A stretch of DNA of 25,001 bases from DATHWB01 sp046565785 (lineage in GTDB: Bacteria; Actinomycetota; Acidimicrobiia; Spongiisociales; ZC4RG35): NCBI GenBank assembly GCA_046565785.1, contig JBKHXZ010000233.1, forward strand, positions 1 to 25,001, written 5' to 3'. Under the pieces are notes generated by a model. The model did no database searches. It was not told the origin of the DNA and saw nothing but the letters and a program-made list of their open reading frames with translations. Each line of letters opens with the position of its first letter. Position 1 is the first letter of the stretch. Made by a program: the position numbers and the translations under genes. This document shows positions 14,673-22,195 of this stretch, in pieces.

Positions 14673-15103
14673 AGGTCGCGACTCATCCAGACGCTGTCGT
14701 CGATGTCGAACCCGTGGCGGGTGTAGAAGATGCGGGCCGCCCGGTTGTGGGATTCGGTCTCGAGGAACATGCGACGGCAGCCTTCGGCACGGGCGCGATC
14801 GATGATGTGGTGCATCATTTCCGCCCCGATTCCCCTGCCGCGGTCGGTCACGTAGATCTCGTCCAGCAAGGCGTCCCGACCGCCCGACTCGATCGCCCAA
14901 CCCCAGGTGACCACGGCATACGCCAGCAGGTCGTCCTCGTCCTCGGCCACGATCACAAATCCCGGTGCCTCCCCGCGCAGCAGCGGTCGAAGACCGTTCT
15001 CGACGACGTCCGCGTCGTACGGGTGACGATCGATCTCGTAGAAGGCCTGGATCATCGGCACGATCCGGTCGAAATCCTCTGGTGTGGCGTCACGGATCTC
15101 CAC
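14669..15103 (-). CDS. GNAT family N-acetyltransferase (short)
   Basis: 144-residue single GNAT domain: N-terminal IRDATPEDFDRIVPMI, acetyl-CoA loop DEIYVTDRGRGIGAEMM, and the family end segment LETESHNRAARIFYTRHGF. Not close to the two 200-residue GNAT proteins in this window. GTG at 15103 is chosen because AGGAG lies just upstream, within the end of the aminotransferase gene, and the frame upstream has no GNAT homology. It lies one base after the aminotransferase stop and overlaps the FAD oxidoreductase start. Substrate unknown; diamine acetylation is a guess from context. Confidence 0.85.
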   Translation of the reverse strand: MEIRDATPEDFDRIVPMIQAFYEIDRHPYDADVVENGLRPLLRGEAPGFVIVAEDEDDLLAYAVVTWGWAIESGGRDALLDEIYVTDRGRGIGAEMMHHIIDRARAEGCRRMFLETESHNRAARIFYTRHGFDIDDSVWMSRDL

Positions 15104-15104
15104 G

Positions 15105-16442
15105 TCACTCCTCTCGTGCGGTGTGGCTTCCGATCGGTGATGACAGCACATCGGTGAGGGCCTGTTCGAACACGGCGATCGTCCGCTCGGTGTCGTCGTC
15201 GGTGTGGGCTCCGCAGATGAACCACGTTTCGAGGGCGTCGGGACACGGCATCACTCCGAGTTCGATCATGCGCATGATCGTGGCGTCGTACACGCGGCTG
15301 TCGTGGCCGGCGACGTCCCGATATTCGGTGGGTCGCCCTGCGCCCAGGTAGATGGAGAACATCGACGGATGCCCCACGGCGGTTCCCTCCACCCCGAGGC
15401 GCGCGATCACGTCACTCACCCCGTTCATCAGCGTCGTTCCGACCTGATGGATCCGCTCGTAGACCGTGCCGTCGGACAGGCGGTCGATAGTGGCCGAGGC
15501 CGCCGCCACCGCGATGCCGTTGCCGGAGTAGGTGCCGGTCTGGGTGATCCCGCCCAACTCCCAGCCTTCCACCAGGCGCTCGTTGACTGCGATCGCCGCC
15601 ACCGGGAACCCGTTCCCCAGCGCCTTGGCGTAGGTGCCGATGTCCGGCACCACGCCGTATTCGGCGACCGCACCTCCGAGGCCCATGCGGAACCCGGTCT
15701 TGACCTCGTCGAAGATCAACACCGAGTCGTACTCGTCGCACAAACGCCGCAGTGCCTCCAGGAAGCCCGGCTCGGGGGTGACCCCCATGAAGTTGGCCGC
15801 CATCGGTTCGACGATGACCGCGGCCAGCTCCCGCCCGTGGTCTTCGAAGAACTCCTGGGCGAGCTCGATGTCGTTGTAGGGAAGGGTGGTGATGTGGTCC
15901 TTGACGCTATCGGGGATACCCGACGACGACGGCAGCTTGAGCGGACGCAGACGCGACCCCAGATACTCGGGAGGGGCCCCTGCCGTGGTGAACAGCAGGG
16001 CGTCGTGGCCGCCGTGATAGCCGCCCTCGAACTTCAGGACCAGATCGCGCGCCCCCCAGCCGCGAGCCAGCCGGAGCGCACCCATCGTCGCTTCGGTGCC
16101 GGTGTTGGTGAAACGCAGCCGATCGGCCCAGCCCAACGCTTCGAGCACCTTCTCCGCCGCCTCGACCTCCGTCTTCTGGGTCATGGCGAAGGTGGTGCCG
16201 CGGGTGGCAGCGGCAGCCACCGCCTCGCCGACGTAGGGATCGGCGTGGCCCAGGATCACCGGCCCGAACCCGAGCTGGTAGTCGATGTACTCGTTGCCAT
16301 CCATGTCCCAGACGTGGCTGCCCTTGCCGTAGTCGATGACGAACGTGTCGTCGTCGCCCCAGTACCGGAAGCCGGACGAAACTCCGTTGGGCAGGACGCG
16401 TTTGGCCCTGCGGAACCATTCCCGTGTGACGGGACCTCTCAT
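15105..16442 (-). CDS. Class III PLP aminotransferase, glutamate-1-semialdehyde-aminomutase-like
   Basis: 445 residues, fold type I. Visible: VLPNGVSSGFRYWG (16-29) as in HemL-like proteins, NTGTEATMGALRLAR (113-127) around the PLP phosphate, YHGGHDAL (142-149), FDEVKTGFR (244-252) with the cofactor Asp, and Lys273 in GTYAKALGNGFP, the Schiff-base lysine. Resembles glutamate-1-semialdehyde aminomutase, but the operon is catabolic in character and holds no other tetrapyrrole gene, so an omega-amine or beta-amino-acid transaminase is more likely. AGGAGG lies 7 bases before the ATG. Followed by GNAT, FAD oxidase and GNAT genes. Confidence 0.88.
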   Translation of the reverse strand: MRGPVTREWFRRAKRVLPNGVSSGFRYWGDDDTFVIDYGKGSHVWDMDGNEYIDYQLGFGPVILGHADPYVGEAVAAAATRGTTFAMTQKTEVEAAEKVLEALGWADRLRFTNTGTEATMGALRLARGWGARDLVLKFEGGYHGGHDALLFTTAGAPPEYLGSRLRPLKLPSSSGIPDSVKDHITTLPYNDIELAQEFFEDHGRELAAVIVEPMAANFMGVTPEPGFLEALRRLCDEYDSVLIFDEVKTGFRMGLGGAVAEYGVVPDIGTYAKALGNGFPVAAIAVNERLVEGWELGGITQTGTYSGNGIAVAAASATIDRLSDGTVYERIHQVGTTLMNGVSDVIARLGVEGTAVGHPSMFSIYLGAGRPTEYRDVAGHDSRVYDATIMRMIELGVMPCPDALETWFICGAHTDDDTERTIAVFEQALTDVLSSPIGSHTAREE

Positions 16443-16485
16443 GTCGAATCCTCCTCGGTGTGAACCTGCGTGTCGGTCGGCCGGT

Positions 16486-16644
16486 TCATCCCTCCGGAGG
16501 GATCCAGTGGCGGTGGGCGACCAGATTGTCGTCGAAGTACGACGGGACCCGGTTGACCGTGTCGAGAGGGAACGGTCCGCTGATGGCTTCACACAGTCGA
16601 TCGGGCGTCGCCGTGCCCGGTCGCAATGTTCTCGGAAGCGTCAT
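16486..16644 (-). CDS. Small hypothetical protein (52 aa) leading the aminotransferase operon
   Basis: Unrecognised 52-residue ORF (MTLPRTLRPG at the start; ends HRHWIPPEG). The second half has strongly C/G-ending codons like its neighbours and reads as protein-like (FPLDTVNRVPSYFDDN). GAGG sits 6 bases before the ATG, and TAGCGT (16670-16665, minus strand) could start a transcript with a 13-base leader, as for the AbrB-type gene. The aminotransferase begins 43 bases downstream. No Cys pair or membrane helix. It may be an accessory peptide or a leader ORF; it could also be non-coding. Confidence 0.45.
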   Translation of the reverse strand: MTLPRTLRPGTATPDRLCEAISGPFPLDTVNRVPSYFDDNLVAHRHWIPPEG

Positions 16645-16712
16645 CTGATCCTCACCGGCCCTGAACGCTAACCGCGCTTCGCCCGGAGCGGAGCCGCGGA
16701 TACGCTGCAGGC
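16645..16712. promoter_or_regulatory. Divergent promoter region: aminotransferase operon / aldehyde dehydrogenase
   Basis: 68 bases between divergent starts. Minus strand: TAGCGT at 16670-16665 with a short leader and GAGG before the small ORF. Plus strand: TACGCT at 16701-16706, 6 bases before the ATG at 16713. Between them, CCGCG (16672-16676) and CGCGG (16695-16699) are inverted arms flanking GCTTCGCCCGGAGC, so a shared operator is possible. The boxes are seen; regulation is inferred. Confidence 0.45.
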
Positions 16713-18158
16713 ATGGCACAGGATCTCAAGTTGTTCATCGCAGGCGAATGGACCGAAGGCTCCGGCGACGACGCCTATGAGGTGCGGTCACCGGTGACCG
16801 GGGAGCACATCTACACCGTCCCCAAGGCGTCGCAGGCCGACATCGACCGTGCCGTGGCCGCTGCCCGCCGAGCCACCGACGAGATGCGACAGTGGACCGC
16901 GTTCGAACGCGCCGAGCTCTGCCTGCGCATCTACGACCTGTGGCAGACCCGGGTCGACGAGGTGGCCCGCATCCTCACCCTCGAACAGGGCAAGCCTTTC
17001 CATGCCGAGGCGACCGACGACATCGCCGAATCCGGCGACTACTTCCACATCGCCGCCGAAGACGTCAAACGACTCAAGGGCGAACTGATCCCCACCACCG
17101 AACGACATCGCCGCATGTTCACCGTTCGCCGTCCGGTCGGTGTGTGGGCGGCGATCACCCCGTGGAACTTTCCGGTGATGATTCCAATGGAATACGTCGG
17201 ACCCGGTCTCGCCACCGGGAATGCCGTGATCGTAAAGCCACCGGAATTCACCTCGTGGGCTCTGCTGGAGATGGCCAAGGTCTTCGAAGAGGCGGGGGTG
17301 CCCCCGGGTGCCATCTCGGTGATCCCCTGAGGTGGCGACATCGGCCACGCTCTGGTCACTCATCCCGGGGTCGACGCGATCGGCTTCACCGGATCGTCGG
17401 AAACCGGCAGGAAGATCGTGGCCTCGATGGGACTGAAGCGGTCGATCATGGAGATGTCCGGGAACGGCCCGCTGATCGTCACCGGTGACGCCGATGTGAC
17501 CGCCGCCGCCGAAGCGGCCGTCTACGGCGCCTACTACAACGCCGGCCAGGTGTGCTGTGCCACCGAGCGGGTGGTGGTACTGGAGTCGGTCCACGACGAA
17601 TTCGTGGAGGCGGCGTTGAAGGCGAGCGAGGTAGTGAAACTGGGTGACCCGTTCGCAGAAGACACGACGATGGGTCCACTCAACAATGCTCCGACCGCCG
17701 ACAAGATGGACCGACACATCTCCGACGCCCGTGAACGAGGGGCGGAGATCCTGAAAGGTGGGGCGCGAGCTTCAGGATTTCCCACCGACCTGTACTACGA
17801 CTTCACCATGCTCGACCGTGTCCCCGAGGACGCGCTCGTTTCGACGGAGGAGTCGTTCGGGCCGGTTCTCCCCATCCTGGTGGCCCGCGACGACGAGGAT
17901 GCCATCGGCATCTCCAATCGCACCCATCTCGGCCTGCAGGCGGCGGTGTTCACCAACGACCTGTCGAAGGCCTTCTGGTACGCCGACCGCATCCGCTCCG
18001 GAACCGTGGTCGTGAACGACTCCACCGACTTCTGGGAGACCTTCCAGCCCTTCGGCGGTGCCGCCGGCACCGACACCGGCTGGGGGCGCCAACGAATCGA
18101 CGAATTCACCGACCTGCAGACGGTCGTGTTCTCCCTCCGCCAGGATCCGACCGGGTGA
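16713..18158 (+). pseudogene. Aldehyde dehydrogenase interrupted by a single in-frame TGA
   Basis: Otherwise complete NAD(P)-dependent aldehyde dehydrogenase of 482 codons including the stop. Codons 1-205 hold FIAGEW near the N-terminus and the cofactor-binding segment TPWNFPVMIP (about 149-158). Codon 206 (17328-17330) is TGA. The same frame then continues with GFTGSSETGRKI, the catalytic-Glu segment MEMSGNGP, catalytic Cys in GQVCCATER, and ESFGPVLP to the true end. The family normally has Gly at the TGA position, so one base (GGA to TGA) explains it. It may be a recent nonsense mutation, an assembly error or readthrough. TACGCT 6 bases before the ATG suggests a leaderless promoter. Could oxidise an aminoaldehyde from neighbouring enzymes. 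Confidence 0.9.
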
Positions 18159-18168
18159 GCCGGTTCGC

Positions 18169-18182
18169 TATCGTCCCGGCCG
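18169..18182 (+). promoter_or_regulatory. Putative leaderless promoter of the 77-aa membrane protein gene
   Basis: TATCGT (18169-18174), 8 bases, then ATG at 18183; no Shine-Dalgarno. The spacing is at the upper limit of the pattern. Confidence 0.35.
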
Positions 18183-18416
18183 ATGGCTGAGCAACACACC
18201 GACGAGAAGGCAGTCGAACACGAGTCACGCATGGTGAAGGCCATCGTGCGTGACATCACGGTGGCGCTGCCTGCGGCGCTGGTTCTGCTGACGGTGGTGT
18301 TGGTCGTGTTCACCGACAAGTCCATCACCGACGCCATCGCCACAGCGGTGCTTCCGGGCGTGCTGATTGGCGTGTTCTTCGGCGGCTTTTCGGGAACTGC
18401 CCGAACGATGGACTGA
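18183..18416 (+). CDS. Small two-helix membrane protein
   Basis: 77 residues: a charged N-terminus (about 1-24), hydrophobic helix 27-43, a short polar turn (TDKSIT) and a second hydrophobic, Gly-rich stretch (about 49-70). No known family recognised. Codon use matches its neighbours. It ends four bases before the MBL-fold gene, so the two are probably co-transcribed. Could be a small transporter-associated or stress membrane protein; nothing in the sequence decides. Confidence 0.72.
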   Translation: MAEQHTDEKAVEHESRMVKAIVRDITVALPAALVLLTVVLVVFTDKSITDAIATAVLPGVLIGVFFGGFSGTARTMD

Positions 18417-18420
18417 GCCG

Positions 18421-19170
18421 ATGTTCCAAGAAGTCGGCGATCGGATCTTTCGACGCCGCTTCGACCGACTCGACCAGAACATCGGCGTGATCGTCGGAGA
18501 CGAGGCAGTGTGCGTTGTCGACTCCCGCTCCAACCATCCCGACGCCGACGAACTCCGGACCGAACTCGCCGAGCTGACCGACCTCCCGGTCCGTTTTCTC
18601 GTCAACACCCACATGCATTGGGACCACACCTTCGGCAACGCCCGCTTCCCCGAAGCGACCATCGTCGGCCATCGGGACTGCCGGCGGCGCCTCCTCGAGG
18701 ACGGAGAGACGATGAAACAGACCCTCCGAACCGCAACATGGATACCGGAAGGCCAGCGACACCTCTTTTCAGATGTGCACATCACACCGCCGACCGTCAC
18801 GTTCGCTACCTCGATCGAACTGCACCTCGACCACCGGCGGATCGTGCTCCGGTATCACGGCCGGGGCCACACCGACAACGACATCACGATCCACGTCGAC
18901 GAAGTGTGCTTTGCCGGCGACCTGGTCGAGGAGGGTGCGCCGCCTTCCTTTGGAGACTCATTTCCAGCCGAATGGGTCACCACGCTGGACGCATTGGCAG
19001 ACGACCTTCCGGCCGTGGTCGTTCCCGGCCATGGCGACGTGGTAAACCCGGAATTCGTACGCACCCAACGCGACGAGATCGATGCGGCCATCCGATTCCT
19101 TCGGGGCGGTCACGGCAGCGCACCGTGGTCAGAGCCGGTGATGGCGTCCATCGCCGAGCGGCTCGGCTGA
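18421..19170 (+). CDS. Metallo-beta-lactamase-fold hydrolase
   Basis: 249 residues with the complete binuclear metal site of the MBL superfamily: HMHWDH (64-69), His150 in GRGHTDND, Asp167 in FAGDLVEEG and His204 in VPGHGDVV. It begins with the usual beta-strand hairpin (MFQEVGDRIFRRRF). The family covers glyoxalase II, lactonases, quinolone and arylsulfatase types; specificity is not visible. The ATG lies four bases past the previous stop and the frame upstream overlaps that gene, so this start is favoured. May hydrolyse a thioester or lactone intermediate of the local pathway. Confidence 0.9.
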   Translation: MFQEVGDRIFRRRFDRLDQNIGVIVGDEAVCVVDSRSNHPDADELRTELAELTDLPVRFLVNTHMHWDHTFGNARFPEATIVGHRDCRRRLLEDGETMKQTLRTATWIPEGQRHLFSDVHITPPTVTFATSIELHLDHRRIVLRYHGRGHTDNDITIHVDEVCFAGDLVEEGAPPSFGDSFPAEWVTTLDALADDLPAVVVPGHGDVVNPEFVRTQRDEIDAAIRFLRGGHGSAPWSEPVMASIAERLG

Positions 19171-19176
19171 TCCGGG

Positions 19177-19189
19177 TAGCGTCGCGTCC
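19177..19189 (+). promoter_or_regulatory. Putative leaderless promoter of the ureohydrolase gene
   Basis: TAGCGT (19177-19182), 7 bases, then ATG at 19190; no Shine-Dalgarno. Lies in the 19-base gap behind the MBL gene. Confidence 0.45.
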
Positions 19190-20221
19190 ATGACAGACGA
19201 CGCCGCCAAACACGTCCCGTACGAGAAGCGGGCCAAGGAGATCCCCTTCGCTTCGGCGGAATACATCAGCTTCGCCAGTCGGCAGTCGTTCCTCGGCGTG
19301 CCGGCGTTGCGGCTCGACGAACTGGCCGCCCACCCGGGGCAGGTGGCGATCATGGGTGCTCCGCTCGACTGGGGCACGTCGTATCGGCCGGGTGCCCGGT
19401 TCGGACCACAAGCGATCCGCGAGGCCGATTACGGGGCGATGGACGGCTACCGCCCGCACCTCCCAACCGGCATCGACCCGCTGGGCGAGCTGGGGGTGGT
19501 CGACGTGGGAGACGTCTACGTCGCCCCCGGATATCTGGAAGAGTCGATCGACCGGATCGCCGACATGGTGGAGGCGGTCACCGCGGCCGGGAAGGTACCG
19601 ATCGTCCTCGGAGGTGACCACACCGTGACCTTTCCCAATGCCACCGGGGTGACCCGGGTTCACGGCGCCGGCGAGATCGCCCTGATCCATTTCGACGCTC
19701 ATGCCGACACCGGCAACCTGCAGAACGGCCATCTGTACGGGCACGGAACCCCCATGCGTCGCCTCGTCGAGTCAGGCGCGGTGCCTGGCCACCGATTCGT
19801 GCAGATCGGCCTCCGCGGGTACTGGCCGGAACCCGACGTCGTGGCGTGGATGGCCGAACAGGGGATGCGTTCGTACCGGATGGATCACATCGTCGAACGC
19901 GGACTGCGGACCGTCGTCGACGAGGCGGTCGACTACGCACTCGACGGAGGGGCGAAAGGGGTGTTCATCTCCGTGGACATCGACGTGGTGGATCCGGGTA
20001 TGGCACCGGGGACCGGTACGCCGGAGCCGGGCGGTATGAGTTCGCGGGAGCTGTTGGACACGGTCCGTCGCCTGAGTCGTGATCTGCACGTGGTGGGCGC
20101 CGACGTGGTAGAGGTGGCTCCGGCATACGACCACGCCGAGATCACCGCCTACCTCGGCAATCGGGTGGTGTTGGAGATCCTGAACGGAATGGCCGAGCGC
20201 AAGTTGGAAGCGTCGTCCTAG
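19190..20221 (+). CDS. Agmatinase/arginase-family ureohydrolase
   Basis: 343-residue binuclear Mn enzyme that hydrolyses a guanidino group to urea plus amine. Ligands visible: His144 in GGDHT (141-145), Asp169/His171/Asp173 in DAHAD, and Asp263/Asp265 in SVDIDVVDP. YGHGTPMR (183-190) corresponds to the agmatinase/guanidinobutyrase loop rather than the arginase SHGT/NxN type. The N-terminal 40 residues are longer than in E. coli SpeB. Agmatine is the obvious candidate substrate with a polyamine-binding protein nearby, but guanidino acids (e.g. 4-guanidinobutyrate) are equally possible. Convergent with the amidohydrolase gene (76-base gap; only a weak hairpin at 20271-20285). Confidence 0.92.
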   Translation: MTDDAAKHVPYEKRAKEIPFASAEYISFASRQSFLGVPALRLDELAAHPGQVAIMGAPLDWGTSYRPGARFGPQAIREADYGAMDGYRPHLPTGIDPLGELGVVDVGDVYVAPGYLEESIDRIADMVEAVTAAGKVPIVLGGDHTVTFPNATGVTRVHGAGEIALIHFDAHADTGNLQNGHLYGHGTPMRRLVESGAVPGHRFVQIGLRGYWPEPDVVAWMAEQGMRSYRMDHIVERGLRTVVDEAVDYALDGGAKGVFISVDIDVVDPGMAPGTGTPEPGGMSSRELLDTVRRLSRDLHVVGADVVEVAPAYDHAEITAYLGNRVVLEILNGMAERKLEASS

Positions 20222-20297
20222 AGCGGCGCTCGGCGCAACCGGTGTAGCGAACGTGTCGCATACTGCCGCTGGAACCCAGGGTTTCGACTCGGGTGGG

Positions 20298-21563
20298 TTA
20301 GAGGGGGCGTTCGAGGAGCGAGCCTGCCACGGGCGAGCCGTTGCGGAAGACGAGCCGGATCGCAGTCCGGTCTCCGAGGAGGGCGGGGTCGGCAAGCGGG
20401 TCGCCGTCGATCAGGACCAGATCGGCCAGCCTGTTCGGACCCACCGTCCCCACTTCGGAGTGGATGCCCAAGGCTTCGGCCGAAGCGGAGGTCGCGGCGA
20501 TCAACGCCGCCCGGTGGCTCATGCCGTGGTGGATCATCCACCCGATCTCGGTGTGGATCTTCTCGCCGTCTCCGGCGTCGGCGCCCATGGCGATCCGCAC
20601 CCCAGCCGCCAATGCGGCTTCGAGGGTGAGGTGGGCTTGTTCCACGTTGTACTCGCCTTGGGATGCGAGCAGGTCGGTCCACTCCCCCGATTCGGCGACG
20701 TGGTGGAGAAACCCGAGGGTCGGGACCAGTGTCTGATCTCCTTCGGCCATGTGTTCGAGCAGGTCGGGTCGCTGGTTGAGGTAGAAACCGTGTTCGATGG
20801 TGTCACACCCGGCCAGGACGGCCACCTCGGTCCCGCCGAGGCCTTCGGCGTGGGCCGCGGCCCGGAACCCCTGCCGGTGGGCTTCGTCGACGAAAGCCTC
20901 CATCTCGGCGACGGTCACCTGGGACGGGTTCGGATCTTCCATTTCCACAGAACGGGCACCGGTGCTCATGATCTTGACGAAGTCCGCCCCGCGCCGGATC
21001 TGTTCCCGTACCGCCTGCCGCATGTCGTCCGGGCCGTCCGCTTCCCGGTACATGCCGGGGAAGAACCGTCCGCCGGGAGCGGTGGCGGAAACGATGCGTC
21101 CACAAGACAGTACCCGCGGACCGGTGAACGCTCCGTAACGCATCGCCTGACGCGCCTCCAACAGCACGTCCCCGTACGCCCCCACGTCGCGAATGGTGGT
21201 GACGCCCATCCGCACCGCCCGCTGCAGATTGTCCGCCAGGAAATACCCGCGCACGGCGTCGTACAGCGGCTCGGCCCCGTGCACCGGATGAGGGAAACGG
21301 TCGAGGTATTCGATCATCGTGATGTGCGAATGGGCCTCGACCAGGCCCGGCATCAGAGTGCATCCCGATCCGTCGATCACCGTGGCGTCGTCCGGAACCC
21401 CGTCGTCCGGCCTGCCCACGGCCTCGATCCGACCGTCACGAACGATGACCGTCGCCTTTTCGAGCACTTCGGCTTCGGTGCCGTCGAAGACGTCCGCCCC
21501 GGTGATCGCATAGGCGCGATCGGAGCGGATCGGGTCGGCCAGGAATCCGGGGAGTCGGATCAT
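20298..21563 (-). CDS. Amidohydrolase family protein (Xaa-Pro dipeptidase-like branch)
   Basis: 421-residue TIM-barrel metal hydrolase. Metal-site residues in order: His78/His80 (EAHSH), Lys197 in FVKIMS (probable carboxylated lysine), His238 in AAHAEG, His258 in IEHGFY and Asp329 in GADAGDG. The pattern fits the imidazolonepropionase/prolidase-like group that cleaves N-acyl or dipeptide amide bonds. No signal peptide, so cytosolic. ATG 21563 overlaps the preceding GNAT stop (ATGA), making it the last gene of gabT-like/C45/GNAT/amidohydrolase. Likely hydrolyses an amide made or consumed in the same operon; substrate unknown. Confidence 0.9.
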   Translation of the reverse strand: MIRLPGFLADPIRSDRAYAITGADVFDGTEAEVLEKATVIVRDGRIEAVGRPDDGVPDDATVIDGSGCTLMPGLVEAHSHITMIEYLDRFPHPVHGAEPLYDAVRGYFLADNLQRAVRMGVTTIRDVGAYGDVLLEARQAMRYGAFTGPRVLSCGRIVSATAPGGRFFPGMYREADGPDDMRQAVREQIRRGADFVKIMSTGARSVEMEDPNPSQVTVAEMEAFVDEAHRQGFRAAAHAEGLGGTEVAVLAGCDTIEHGFYLNQRPDLLEHMAEGDQTLVPTLGFLHHVAESGEWTDLLASQGEYNVEQAHLTLEAALAAGVRIAMGADAGDGEKIHTEIGWMIHHGMSHRAALIAATSASAEALGIHSEVGTVGPNRLADLVLIDGDPLADPALLGDRTAIRLVFRNGSPVAGSLLERPL

Positions 21564-22195
21564 TCGTCGGCGGGGTCGAACTCGGGGTTTTCCCACACGA
21601 TCAATGCCGAGGCGTCGTCTGTTGCTTCATCCCGCAGGTAGTCGTACAGCACTCCGCGGATCTCGAAGCCGTTGTCCATCTGGAAGGTGAGGGTGGGGTC
21701 GTACAGCTCCCGCCGTTTCACCGCGTCGACGTAGTCCTCCACCGACATCGAGTCCTTGTGGTCGATGTATCCGGGCATGTGGCCGCCGGCGATGATGCCG
21801 CGCTTGTTGTACCGCTGCACGACATCCTTGCGAAGTTGGTACAGACGCTTGCCGATCCCTCGCCGGCGATAGTCGGGATGGACCACGATGTCGGTCCCGT
21901 AGTACCAGTCGCCGTCCCAGTCGTGGTTCAGACATTGGTGGGCGCCGGTGATGTCGACGATGCGGTGCTGGATGTCCGAGAAGTCGAAGTCGAGGAAGAT
22001 TCCCGCACCCTGACCGACCACCCGATCACCGTCGAGACAGACGAAGAAGCCCTCGGGAAAGACTTCGGCGTAGACCTCGATGTCTTCTTGGTCGAGGAGG
22101 TCGGCCGGGTTGGCGTGGGGAAACGCTTCCAGTTCCAGGGCAGCACACTGGGGTGCCAGCTCCTTGGTGAGGTTCACAAACTGCAATTCGGTCAT
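21560..22195 (-). CDS. GNAT acetyltransferase of the nitrilase-fusion type, stand-alone (copy 2)
   Basis: 211 residues. Paralogue of the protein at 12727-13329: both have GDWYYG(L/T)DI, an R-x-RGIG acetyl-CoA loop (YRRRGIGKRLY here), RKDVVQRYNKRGIIAGGHMPGY and a C-terminal DPTLTFQMDNGF block. As in copy 1 the carbon-nitrogen hydrolase half usual for this architecture is missing. The ATG shares one base with the upstream C45 gene stop (TGATG), and its own stop overlaps the amidohydrolase start. An amide hydrolase before and after it suggests a partner role in making or breaking an N-acyl amine. Confidence 0.85.
   Translation of the reverse strand: MTELQFVNLTKELAPQCAALELEAFPHANPADLLDQEDIEVYAEVFPEGFFVCLDGDRVVGQGAGIFLDFDFSDIQHRIVDITGAHQCLNHDWDGDWYYGTDIVVHPDYRRRGIGKRLYQLRKDVVQRYNKRGIIAGGHMPGYIDHKDSMSVEDYVDAVKRRELYDPTLTFQMDNGFEIRGVLYDYLRDEATDDASALIVWENPEFDPADE

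Noticed and set aside
15105..16442. Calling the aminotransferase HemL (tetrapyrrole synthesis)
   Set aside because: Similar motifs, but no tetrapyrrole gene is near and the operon is amine-metabolic in character.
15204..16463. Long plus-strand open frame (419 codons)
   Set aside because: Antisense to the aminotransferase, whose PLP motifs are unambiguous.
17328..17330. Selenocysteine or TGA-as-sense reading in the aldehyde dehydrogenase
   Set aside because: The codon is at a Gly position away from the catalytic Cys, no convincing hairpin follows directly, and TGA is the normal stop of most genes in this window, so global recoding is excluded.
20222..20297. Bidirectional terminator between ureohydrolase and amidohydrolase
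   Set aside because: Only a 5-bp stem (20271-20285) with one wobble and a 4-bp stem near 20221; too weak to call.
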